Assembly (NCBI RefSeq): GCF_025643335.1
Contig: NZ_CP092489.1
Coordinates: 1,716,001-1,780,000, forward strand
Length of the DNA: 64,000 bases
Origin: Endozoicomonas sp. Mp262
Lineage (GTDB): Bacteria > Pseudomonadota > Gammaproteobacteria > Pseudomonadales > Endozoicomonadaceae
Direction: 5' to 3'
Part shown: piece by piece, positions 27,131 to 36,000 of the stretch
Numbering within the stretch: the stretch's first letter is position 1
How the letters are laid out: the number at the start of each line of letters is the position of its first letter
The notes under the pieces: generated by a model
What the model saw: only the letters and a program-made list of their open reading frames with translations
Told to the model about the DNA's origin: nothing
Database searches by the model: none
Made by a program: the position numbers and the translations under genes

Positions 27131-28366
27131 TTATTTTTCCTGAGTAGCCAGCCATTTTTTCCATACATCTTTATCTACACGGCTGTAGCCGGTATCAGTC
27201 AGGTAACTGGTAATGACCAGATCAGAACCCTGAATGGGATTTTTTGTGAAGTCTATGGGCAAGCCGCCCAAATTTATTTTGGTTTTTTTAACCTGAGCCA
27301 GGAAGTTGTCGTGATTAAGGGGTTCGGGTGTTGCTTCCAGAATGGTCCTGGTTAGTTTGCCTACGATATAGCCTTCCAGTGAAACAAAGCCAAATTGTGT
27401 GCCCATTGCTGTTCGGGCTTCCTTTACAATGGGTAAATCAGAGTCAAGTAACGGTACAACCTGAGTCATGATAATTTTGTCTGTAGCTCCAAACTTATTA
27501 AGTGCATCACTGTAGTTATCAGCACCAGTAAATGAGACTGCCGATATAATCCAGTTTTCTTTCTTGTCACGGTTGGCGACTCGAACAAAATGGGAAATAT
27601 TGCCATAAGCCCCAACGGTTACCACCAGGCGACAGCTATTTCCGGTGGACTTTTCCCATGCTTTTAATGATTGATAGCCAAAACGGACATTGGCGGTATT
27701 ACGTTTGTAGACACCTACAGGGCCCACATTATTTCTTGCCGGGTTGTTGCCTTCCATGGCAATGATCTTATCCAGAGTCATTAATAACGTTTGACTGACT
27801 CCAAGGCCTGCAAAAGCCTGGCGTATTCCTGTAAGCCCGGCCATACCGTAAGCATCATTCTGCACGTAGGCACAGATGCTTTCGGGATTTAAACCATTTT
27901 TGACGGCATCATTGATCACTGCCGCAGTTTCCTGAACATAGCTGGCCCGGTAGTTTACGATAGGTCCAGGAGCTGGGCGCAGTAAGCCGGCTCCAGTGAA
28001 AAAGCCCACTGCCGGAATATTGGCTTTTGCCAGTAGAGGTAAAGTGACTTTGGCTGTGGGGGTGCCCACATTGCCAATCATCAAAAATATTCCTCTTTTT
28101 ATTAGTTTTGTGGTGGCCTGGGATGCAGTATCTGGTTCATAAAAGTCATTCTTATAATGAATATTGATTTTTCGGCCGTTAATGGTTTGACCATTCAATG
28201 AAGCATTGAGTCCGTTTTTCATACCCGTACCCAGGCCTTTGGCCTTACCTTTCAGTGCCAGAACCGAGCCAAGGTGAAGGGTGTTTTTTTGAACGGGACT
28301 TTCTTTGGCTGATAGCGAGGTTGGGGTGATCAGGCAGCAGCTGAACAGCAGCATCCATGCTTTCAT
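27131..28366 (-). CDS. Periplasmic branched-chain-amino-acid-type binding protein (LivK-like)
   Basis: A 411-aa type-1 periplasmic binding protein, counted from the ATG at 28366 (AGGA 7 bases upstream); an ATG 36 bases earlier is less likely. Signal peptide MKAWMLLFSCCLITPTSLSA. The mature protein starts with LHLGSVLALKGKAKGLGTGM, the ligand-pocket segment of the LivJ/LivK family, followed by the NAT-type alternating alpha/beta pattern (LIKRGIFLMIGNVGTPTA, ANIPAVGFFTGAG). No permease or ATPase genes are adjacent, so it may be a solitary receptor, feed a distant transporter or act in sensing. Confidence 0.85.
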   Translation of the reverse strand: MKAWMLLFSCCLITPTSLSAKESPVQKNTLHLGSVLALKGKAKGLGTGMKNGLNASLNGQTINGRKINIHYKNDFYEPDTASQATTKLIKRGIFLMIGNVGTPTAKVTLPLLAKANIPAVGFFTGAGLLRPAPGPIVNYRASYVQETAAVINDAVKNGLNPESICAYVQNDAYGMAGLTGIRQAFAGLGVSQTLLMTLDKIIAMEGNNPARNNVGPVGVYKRNTANVRFGYQSLKAWEKSTGNSCRLVVTVGAYGNISHFVRVANRDKKENWIISAVSFTGADNYSDALNKFGATDKIIMTQVVPLLDSDLPIVKEARTAMGTQFGFVSLEGYIVGKLTRTILEATPEPLNHDNFLAQVKKTKINLGGLPIDFTKNPIQGSDLVITSYLTDTGYSRVDKDVWKKWLATQEK

Positions 28367-28519
28367 CGGTAAATCCTGTGTCGATTTCTGAAAAAAGACC
28401 ATTTCATGGCGCGTTATTTTTAGTGTCCTATTAGAAATAACATAGCATAGCTGCGAATAAATTTTATAAATAGAACATGACCCGGATATTTCATAAATGG
28501 CCCCGAGTATTCTGTCAGG

Positions 28520-30001
28520 TTATGGGCTGCCGGTTTTTATTGAAGGAGGTGTTTCATCATCATATGTCTCTTTACATAGTTGGCTCTCTTCAAAAATGTA
28601 GGCTCGGGATGAGCAGAAAGGAGTCATTGGCATTGCGGGTTCCACCGCTGTTTTCTCTTCCTCCTCCTGACGGAACCGGGCTTTAAGCACTTTGACCCGG
28701 TATAGGGCCAGAGAGCAAGCAAGTACACCGAATACCAGACTGCCGAAACCCTGTCCCATAAGCACGCCTTCGGCACCTGCAAGGTGGCCACCGATTAAAA
28801 TAAACGGGAAGGTGCCTATGGTGGCTTTACCGGCATTCAGTAAGGTGGCCCAAAGACCTCGTTGCAGGTTATTAAAGGAGGCATTGGCAATAAATAGCGC
28901 CCCGTTGAACATGAAGCTTAGAGATATCCATGGACAGAATGCCTCCAGAAGTGAAGCCGCTTTATTATTGAGACCAAAGAAGAGAATGATACTGTCCTTG
29001 AGGAGCCAAAGAGCACCGGATACCGCAAGACAGTAAAGTATATTGAAGACAATGGCATTTTTTATACTCTCCTGCACCCGTTGCAGGTTCTTCGCGCCAT
29101 AATTTTGGCCAATGATGGGGCCAAGGGCTCCTGAAAGAGCAAAGAGCAGGGCAAAAGCAACAGGGATAATTCTGCCTACAACAGCAAAACCGGCCACATA
29201 ATCTTCACCAAAGTAAGCAATTTGCCGCGTTACTAATGCATTGCCAAAGGGGGTGGCTATATTGGCAAGGATCGCAGGTACGGCAATCAAAAGAATAGGT
29301 TTCAGGTCTGCCTTGAAGTAGCTAACCCTGGGCTTTGCCAATAGTCCGTGACGATAGGTCATGCTAAAAAAGGCATAGAGAAAGATAGTGAGTCTGGCTA
29401 TTACTGATGCCCATGCTGCGCCTTCAATACCCAGGTTCAAACCAAAAATAAAAACGGGATCCAGTATTGCATTGGCTCCCCCGCCAAAAAGTGTTGCCAG
29501 CATGGGGCGCCTGGCATCACCGGTTGCCCGAAGTGCGGAGCTGGCAGATATGGCCATGGCCAAGACAGGAGCACTGGGCATCAGTATGGTTAAATAGGCA
29601 TAGGCTTTTTCTGCGACAACACCTTTTGCCCCTATTAAGGCAAGCAGTGGTTCTGCATTGCTCAATACAAGAGATGTAACCAGGCAGCCCGCAATAAAGG
29701 AAAAAACCAGGGCACTGGCTGCATAGCGGCGAGCGGTGGCGAGTTTTTTTGCCCCCAACGCTTTTGAGACCATCGCCCCCATGGCAATGGATGACCCAAT
29801 AGAGACTGAAGTATTGAAAAAAACCAGCGTTCCTGCAAAACCTATGGCGGCTGCCAGCTCTACGTGGCCTAGCAGGCTAATAAAATACATGTCCAATAGA
29901 TCAACAAGAAACAGTGCCATCAAACCAACAGCGCTGGTACATGACATAATGGCGATATGACGCATAGTGGAGCCATGTGTAAATTTGGCTTGATGGGACA
30001 T
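28520..30001 (-). CDS. MATE-family multidrug/sodium exporter
   Basis: A 493-aa inner-membrane protein with about 12 transmembrane segments in two homologous halves. The first helix region carries LMALFLVDLLDMYFISLLGHVELAA, the usual MATE opening, and GPIIGQNYGAK in the second half is the matching motif. It exports cationic compounds in exchange for Na+ or H+. The C-terminal 50 residues are hydrophilic, with no known role. The gene has its own promoter region opposite the 942-aa protein gene. Confidence 0.9.
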   Translation of the reverse strand: MSHQAKFTHGSTMRHIAIMSCTSAVGLMALFLVDLLDMYFISLLGHVELAAAIGFAGTLVFFNTSVSIGSSIAMGAMVSKALGAKKLATARRYAASALVFSFIAGCLVTSLVLSNAEPLLALIGAKGVVAEKAYAYLTILMPSAPVLAMAISASSALRATGDARRPMLATLFGGGANAILDPVFIFGLNLGIEGAAWASVIARLTIFLYAFFSMTYRHGLLAKPRVSYFKADLKPILLIAVPAILANIATPFGNALVTRQIAYFGEDYVAGFAVVGRIIPVAFALLFALSGALGPIIGQNYGAKNLQRVQESIKNAIVFNILYCLAVSGALWLLKDSIILFFGLNNKAASLLEAFCPWISLSFMFNGALFIANASFNNLQRGLWATLLNAGKATIGTFPFILIGGHLAGAEGVLMGQGFGSLVFGVLACSLALYRVKVLKARFRQEEEEKTAVEPAMPMTPFCSSRAYIFEESQLCKETYDDETPPSIKTGSP

Positions 30002-30070
30002 GCTGGTATACCTTCAGGTGCCGATAGTAAATATCAGGCAACTCGTGATTCGATTAAAAAGTAAGCTTGA

Positions 30071-32899
30071 ATGGATGGCTTTGGCAGATTTTATCATCTT
30101 TTACCCTCCTGGCTTTATGGTCAGGCAAGTAGCTATTCCAATGATGGGAATATAATTAATCCGACCCAGCGTTCCAACTATTTAGTTTCTCCCTATTCTT
30201 TTCAGTCACCGGGTGCGCTATTAACAGAGCGAAAAATAAGCGTTATTAATAATCCGGTTCTTTCTGGTATGCATAGCAGCCAGGTTTATAACCTGCTGAT
30301 GCAACGAGCTGTGCAGGAGCAGCATTTTTTAACAGCCCAAATAATGGAGTCCTACATAAGGGGATTGATGGTCTTTGCCGGGCATCGAAGGGCTTTGTTA
30401 GGCTATTTGGAGGGTTATGGGCAAAGGCCAGTATGTACGGGTTATGACCTTGTTTCAGTGGGGGTTGCTCATCAGTCTCCAGTACTATCCAGGGATGATG
30501 CTGATAATCTGATGGCCCACCTTAAGGGTGTGCCTGGCGGTGCTGTACCGGTTATCCGGCAGTGTTTGGATATTAATCATAAGCAGAGGGAGTTCTACGA
30601 GAATCAGCTTCGATTGAATGGTCAACAGCTCGCTTTTAATGGTTATGCCTGCCCCGCGCTCAGAATGACCATGCCAATGGCTTATCCCCTGTCTGATGTG
30701 GTAAAGCATCTTGGTTGGCTAAAGAATCCGGGAGCCAGGTCGGCGGGAGTTTTGCGAGCCTACCCTTATGATGGTTCTGGACTTGAGGAGGCAGAAGTGC
30801 CGCCAGACATTTATTTTACCCCCCATAAAGAACCGGGTTTTTATGGGGAAGGAGAAAGTAAGCAAACTAATCGTGCAATTCATAAGTCTGACCCGCAGTT
30901 TTTGCCAGAAAGACCACGATTTCCTGAAGGTCGGCAGGAATTTAAATATCCTGCGGATATTCTGGATAATGGTATAAGCCAGCCATCAAAAGAGAGAAAG
31001 CATATTGAACAAAAACCTTCTGTAGGGAAGGGAGGGCTGGCGCCTCATATGAGTGCTGCTGTTGAAAAAAATGCGCTGAAAGAAACCGGTAAAGCCCCTG
31101 CTTTCAGCCAAAAACCGGAGATGATTGAAGTAGATAGATTCCCTGTGGATAAAGGCTGGCAAAAGAAAAAAGAGGTTACCCCTGAACTCCCAAAGCCTGC
31201 AAAAGAGTCTGCCAAGGAAAGGAAAGTGGTAAAACCGCTGAAGCAAGTCACTCTTGCTTCAGCTCAGGAATTACAAAAAAAAGATAAAAAAACGGTTCAG
31301 GCTGGGGCATTAGGTCAAGCTATCAAGCTGCTCAAAAATATCAGTGGCCCTGATAGTCGAGAGTTCCTTGATAAGTTATATAATATCCATGGACGTCAAT
31401 TATTCGTCAGTAACCAACTTCCAGTGGACAAAGAACACACTCTGGAGTTTCTTAAACTCTTTAAAGTAGCCATTCAGTATGAGTTGAAAAAGGGAAAAAC
31501 TGGCGATACAGAACAACAAAAAAAGAAGCAGGAGCGTTTGGCTGCTTTAAGCCATATCGAAAGGTTTGTAGAAAATTTGGATGATAATGACCCCAATCTT
31601 ATTCCTCTTTGTCGGCTAGCGGTTCATTTATATGGCAGGGTTAGAGAAAGAAGTGCTGTCTTGCAGAGCACAATTCCCTTTTGTGGCGGATTTTCTGTGG
31701 AGCAGATGGCCTGGGGAAGGCAGCCATTAAAAGTAGCAAAAATGATGACTGAGTTAGCTCTTAATTACGAGGTGACTTTACCGGGTAGTACGAGAACGGT
31801 TTCTATTCCTGATAATAAAGATCTGTCTAAAAACCCTGAGTCTCTGGCAGACAAACTGTTTTTGTCGGCTGTTTATAATTTGAGTGGAGTAAAAGGATCT
31901 ACTGCTTATACAGATGCTGTTAATACTCAACTTTTTGGCATTCCAGTAAAGATATATCGTCCTCTTAAATCAGGTGATGGCGGTAATAATGAAGAATATG
32001 ATAGAAAACTTCTTGAGGATTTGGTTTTAGCCTCAGAAAAAAAATGCCCAATCAGGGGAGCCATAGATCCGAAGTTTGCAGCATTTCTTGATAGCCAGGC
32101 TAAAAAGCAGCCATATTTCAGGAAAAAATCAAAAAGTGTAATAAATGTTGAGAATGACTTTCATGATTTTGTAGGCGTCAAAGGGATAGGTCATGCGGTT
32201 GTTTTAGACCACTTCAATATAAAAGGTGAGCAGGTTGAGTTTAAGTTATATTCCTGGGGGAAAGTATTTAACTGGTCGATGAATAAAGCAACATTTTTGA
32301 AGCATGTTGATAAAAGGAATTTTTTGGTTGTTGGTGATTATAGTGAAAGCACTTGTTTTAAAAAAATTGAAAAAGAATGTTATGCTCTTATTGATGGGAG
32401 AGCTGCTGTACATGATGATCAGGGTAATATACAGTATCTGGCGAAAGGGCAAATCATTAGAACTCCTCATTACAAAACAGTTGCTGGCTATGATGGGGCA
32501 GGCTTTGTAGTTGCAGCGGATGATGAGAATTTGATATTAGTTAATGAGCTTAATTATATTGTGCGCATTAAGAAAAAAGAAATTGAAAAAGTGACAATCC
32601 TGCCGGATGGAAAAAGGGTAGTGTTAAATAAAAATGGCAAATATAAACTGCTTGTTAAGGGGGAGATTGTGACTAGTCATAACGGTGACCGTTATTTTTT
32701 ATATGATGATGGAAAGATGCCTTTGAAACTTGATAAGGATAAAAAACTATATCCATTCAGTGGTGGGAAAAAAATGCTTGTTGTTGATAAGGATAAGCCA
32801 GTTGTCATTGGTGTGGGAGAAAGTCATATAATGGATAATGGGGAAAAAGTGACATATAAAGGTGACGGGCATTACGCAATAAAAAAAGAAGATAATTAA
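30071..32899 (+). CDS. Large unknown protein with a possible papain-like region (942 aa)
   Basis: No family recognised overall. There is no signal peptide or membrane helix. Residues 1-250 are hydrophobic-polar mixed, 250-430 are charged and disordered (Lys, Pro, Glu-rich) and 430-740 look folded. In that part C538 (IPFCGGFSVEQMAWG), H708 (GIGHAVVLDHFNIKG) and the segment YSWGKVFNW at 727-735 are arranged like the Cys, His and third-residue region of papain-like/YopT-type cysteine proteases, though the usual Asn/Asp is replaced. The last 200 residues are beta-rich repeats (LVVDKDKPVVIG and similar). It precedes the 1817-aa ankyrin/PP2C-like gene by 110 bases in the same direction. An effector or toxin role is inference. 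Confidence 0.6.
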   Translation: MDGFGRFYHLLPSWLYGQASSYSNDGNIINPTQRSNYLVSPYSFQSPGALLTERKISVINNPVLSGMHSSQVYNLLMQRAVQEQHFLTAQIMESYIRGLMVFAGHRRALLGYLEGYGQRPVCTGYDLVSVGVAHQSPVLSRDDADNLMAHLKGVPGGAVPVIRQCLDINHKQREFYENQLRLNGQQLAFNGYACPALRMTMPMAYPLSDVVKHLGWLKNPGARSAGVLRAYPYDGSGLEEAEVPPDIYFTPHKEPGFYGEGESKQTNRAIHKSDPQFLPERPRFPEGRQEFKYPADILDNGISQPSKERKHIEQKPSVGKGGLAPHMSAAVEKNALKETGKAPAFSQKPEMIEVDRFPVDKGWQKKKEVTPELPKPAKESAKERKVVKPLKQVTLASAQELQKKDKKTVQAGALGQAIKLLKNISGPDSREFLDKLYNIHGRQLFVSNQLPVDKEHTLEFLKLFKVAIQYELKKGKTGDTEQQKKKQERLAALSHIERFVENLDDNDPNLIPLCRLAVHLYGRVRERSAVLQSTIPFCGGFSVEQMAWGRQPLKVAKMMTELALNYEVTLPGSTRTVSIPDNKDLSKNPESLADKLFLSAVYNLSGVKGSTAYTDAVNTQLFGIPVKIYRPLKSGDGGNNEEYDRKLLEDLVLASEKKCPIRGAIDPKFAAFLDSQAKKQPYFRKKSKSVINVENDFHDFVGVKGIGHAVVLDHFNIKGEQVEFKLYSWGKVFNWSMNKATFLKHVDKRNFLVVGDYSESTCFKKIEKECYALIDGRAAVHDDQGNIQYLAKGQIIRTPHYKTVAGYDGAGFVVAADDENLILVNELNYIVRIKKKEIEKVTILPDGKRVVLNKNGKYKLLVKGEIVTSHNGDRYFLYDDGKMPLKLDKDKKLYPFSGGKKMLVVDKDKPVVIGVGESHIMDNGEKVTYKGDGHYAIKKEDN

Positions 32900-33009
32900 C
32901 TGTGCCATTAAATTGACATAATTTTTCAAACGAGTTTATTAAGCATAATAAATCTCTTTCTGTTATTAGCTATAATTTAATAATCTACTAATGCCAAGGA
33001 ATCGGTTCA

Positions 33010-36000
33010 ATGAGTATTGGAGGCCCAGGCCAGCCCCCAGGTTCACAAAAACCAGGCGATCATCAATCTGCACCAGTTCAAGGTAGTCCTGATCAGACTG
33101 AACAGCCCGGAGGGGGAGTCACACCATCTCCCTATATGCCTCAAATACCATCGGGTAATGGATATCAGTATCCAAAGCCATTAGATGGTCGATCATCGGA
33201 AATAGTGGCTCAACCTATTCCTCAAATGCCTGGAATGAATCAATCCCAGGCACTGGCCCAGGCAACAGCCTCTGCCTATGGCAGTATGGATAAGTTGGGG
33301 GGAATGGCAAGCTACTGGAATGGCCTGGGTACTGTTATCAATAATTTTGGCAATATCAACATGGGGCAGGCACCTGCCCTGGGTGTTCCTTTAGGTTGTG
33401 TCCAGGGCGGAGTCCTTGTTCCTGCAACGACGTTCCCTCAGATGTCCCTTGGTGCATTTAATCCCACGATTCTTATGAATGCCCTGGCTGTTATCCAGCA
33501 GCAGCAAGCGATGCTTATTAGTCAGTTGGCCCAGAGCATGAGTGTTGTTCAGTCGCTGGCGGGGCAATATTCAGCAATGGCGATGTCGATGCCTGCTTTC
33601 CAGCCAACACCTATGGCTATACCCCTGCCTATGGCATTTCAGCATATTCATGCATTTGGCACCGGAGCAATGCCTCCTCCCATGATGGCGTATCCCTGTC
33701 ACGGGTATCAGGGGTGGGGAGCTTTCGAGGGGCAGCATTTTATGATGCCTCCCATGCCTCCTTACTACTTTGACCCCCGGTGGCTTGAGCAACATGCCCA
33801 GGGTGCAGCGCCTGGTGATGAATATTTTCGTCATTGCTATAAGGGATTCAACAGTGCTGATGATGCTTATCAACATGCACCTGAAGAACCACAGAATGCT
33901 AATGGAGGAAAGCAGAATCCTGCCAAGAGTCAAGAGGAAGAAAAGAAGTCTGCCGCTGAAATAGAGGAGCAGGTTCAGCAGCCAGAAGAAAGGCTGGATT
34001 CGGAGCAAAAATTACTACAGTTTTGCTTTGCTGGAGATTTGGATGGCGTAAAAAGTTTATTTGAGAGTGGTACAGTCAAGGACGTTAATGTTTCATTGCC
34101 ATTTAAGCTTGCTGATGGCAGTCGTACTAAGGTGACGCCATTGATTCTTGCAGCCAGGAAGGGAAATAAGTCCCTTGAATTAGTTAAATATCTTACTGGT
34201 AAAGGGGCAGATTCCAGCCTTGAATGCGCAGATCGCACACCGCTGCAAATGGCTTGCTGGTGTTCTGATGATGCTGATGAAGTGATTAGGCATTTAGCAA
34301 ATAGTGGCGCTGATATCTTCAACAAAGATGTATCAGGCAATAGCCTGCACTATGCCTATTTGAGTGAAAATGAAAAAAATATGCAGGCTGTGCTTGAGAG
34401 AGCGGGTAAAGAGAAAGAGCGTTTATTAACCGAAGCGAAACTGCAGGCAAAAGACTTTGCCCAGTGCCACAGTAGTGAACTTAAAGCGATGGTTGGCTAC
34501 TGGGAGAGCCAGATTCCGGAAAATGCGAAAACAGAGCATAGTCAGTTTACTACTGCATGCAAACGCTGTGCCTATGAACAACTGTCTAAAAGTTTAAGTG
34601 CACTAAGAGAAAAGTGGAGCGAGTTTGATATTAATGCTCGCTACGGTAATGGACAACTTTCTCCTTTGGAAATGGTGTGTTCTTCTCCATCCCCGGATGA
34701 AGATGATTTCCGTCGTAAATTGATAATGATTCATCGTTTGAAACAAAATGGAGCTGTTTTTAATCCGGCTGAAAGAGAAAAATATGAAAGTTTGATTCAA
34801 AAGGGTGAACGTGATCCTGACCGTAGAAAATTATTGCTTAGAATGATGAGTGCTCCTACCGGCACAGATCTTCAGGAAAAGATCAGAAGAAAAAAAGAGC
34901 GATACACTGACGATAATGTTGTACCCGACGCAGACAGAGTGCCTGTTGATCCTGACAAGCATCCAGGCTGGTTTGCGGAAGGGTCTGAAAGAGAAGCAGA
35001 TATCGAGGCGTGGGATAAACGTGAATACCGGATGACGCCTAAAACTGAACAGGCTCAAAAAAGACAAGATGATCGTTTTGAGGATGGCCTTGAGTCAATC
35101 ATGTTCGCCCAGAGAGATGATGAAAGCAATAATGTAGAGCGGGATCAGGCTTTTCTGGAAGCAGAGCCTGATAGTAGCCGTCAGAAACTGTGTGTTCCTA
35201 AAACTAAAGGCGGGATGAAAGGGTTTTTCCAAAAAAAAGAGCCTGATCTGGGAGTGGGTCTTGCGATGGTTGCGGGGCAAGGTCAGCAGGAGCCAGCCCG
35301 TATTGAAGATATACATATTGAAGCAACCATAACGGTAGATAGTACTACTTATGAAATGAGTACATTGTTGGACTGCCATGGTTCTGATGGATTAGCTATA
35401 GCCCGCTTTGCAAAAGAAAAACTGCCTGGAATTTTAAAAGAAGAAATCATTAAGGCTATTCATGAAGGGAGAGAGATTTCAGATGCATTTAAGCTCGCCT
35501 GTGTAAGGCTGGATCGGATGTTGGCTAATGATTCTCGATTTAATGATTCTGATATTTCCGGTACAGCATTAAATATGGTGATAACGGCCAGGGATGGGGA
35601 TAATGGCGTAAAGAATTCATGGGCTGTTAATCTCGGTGACTGTGAAACCATTGTCATTGATGCAAATGGCACAGCTAAACAACTCAGTATGCCAACATCT
35701 GAAAATCGAAGTATAGGTGATGGTATTTTAGGTGAAGGGAAGTCTGCCCGGGCCAAGGTATTTAAGATTGATTCGTTAGGTTATAACCCTGATGAGATGA
35801 CGCTTATTCAGTGTACCAAGGCGATGAGAGAACAAGCAGGGCCCCATGCAATGGCTGCTCTTGCCGGTAAGCTGGTTACAGGTGATGGGAAAAATGCAGG
35901 ACAATGTACTGCCCAGGAATTTTCTGTGGCATTAGTCTCCAGGGCGGCGGCCCAGAGACAGGAGGAAAAGGGTAATATTGTTGCTGTGGTTAAGTCATTG

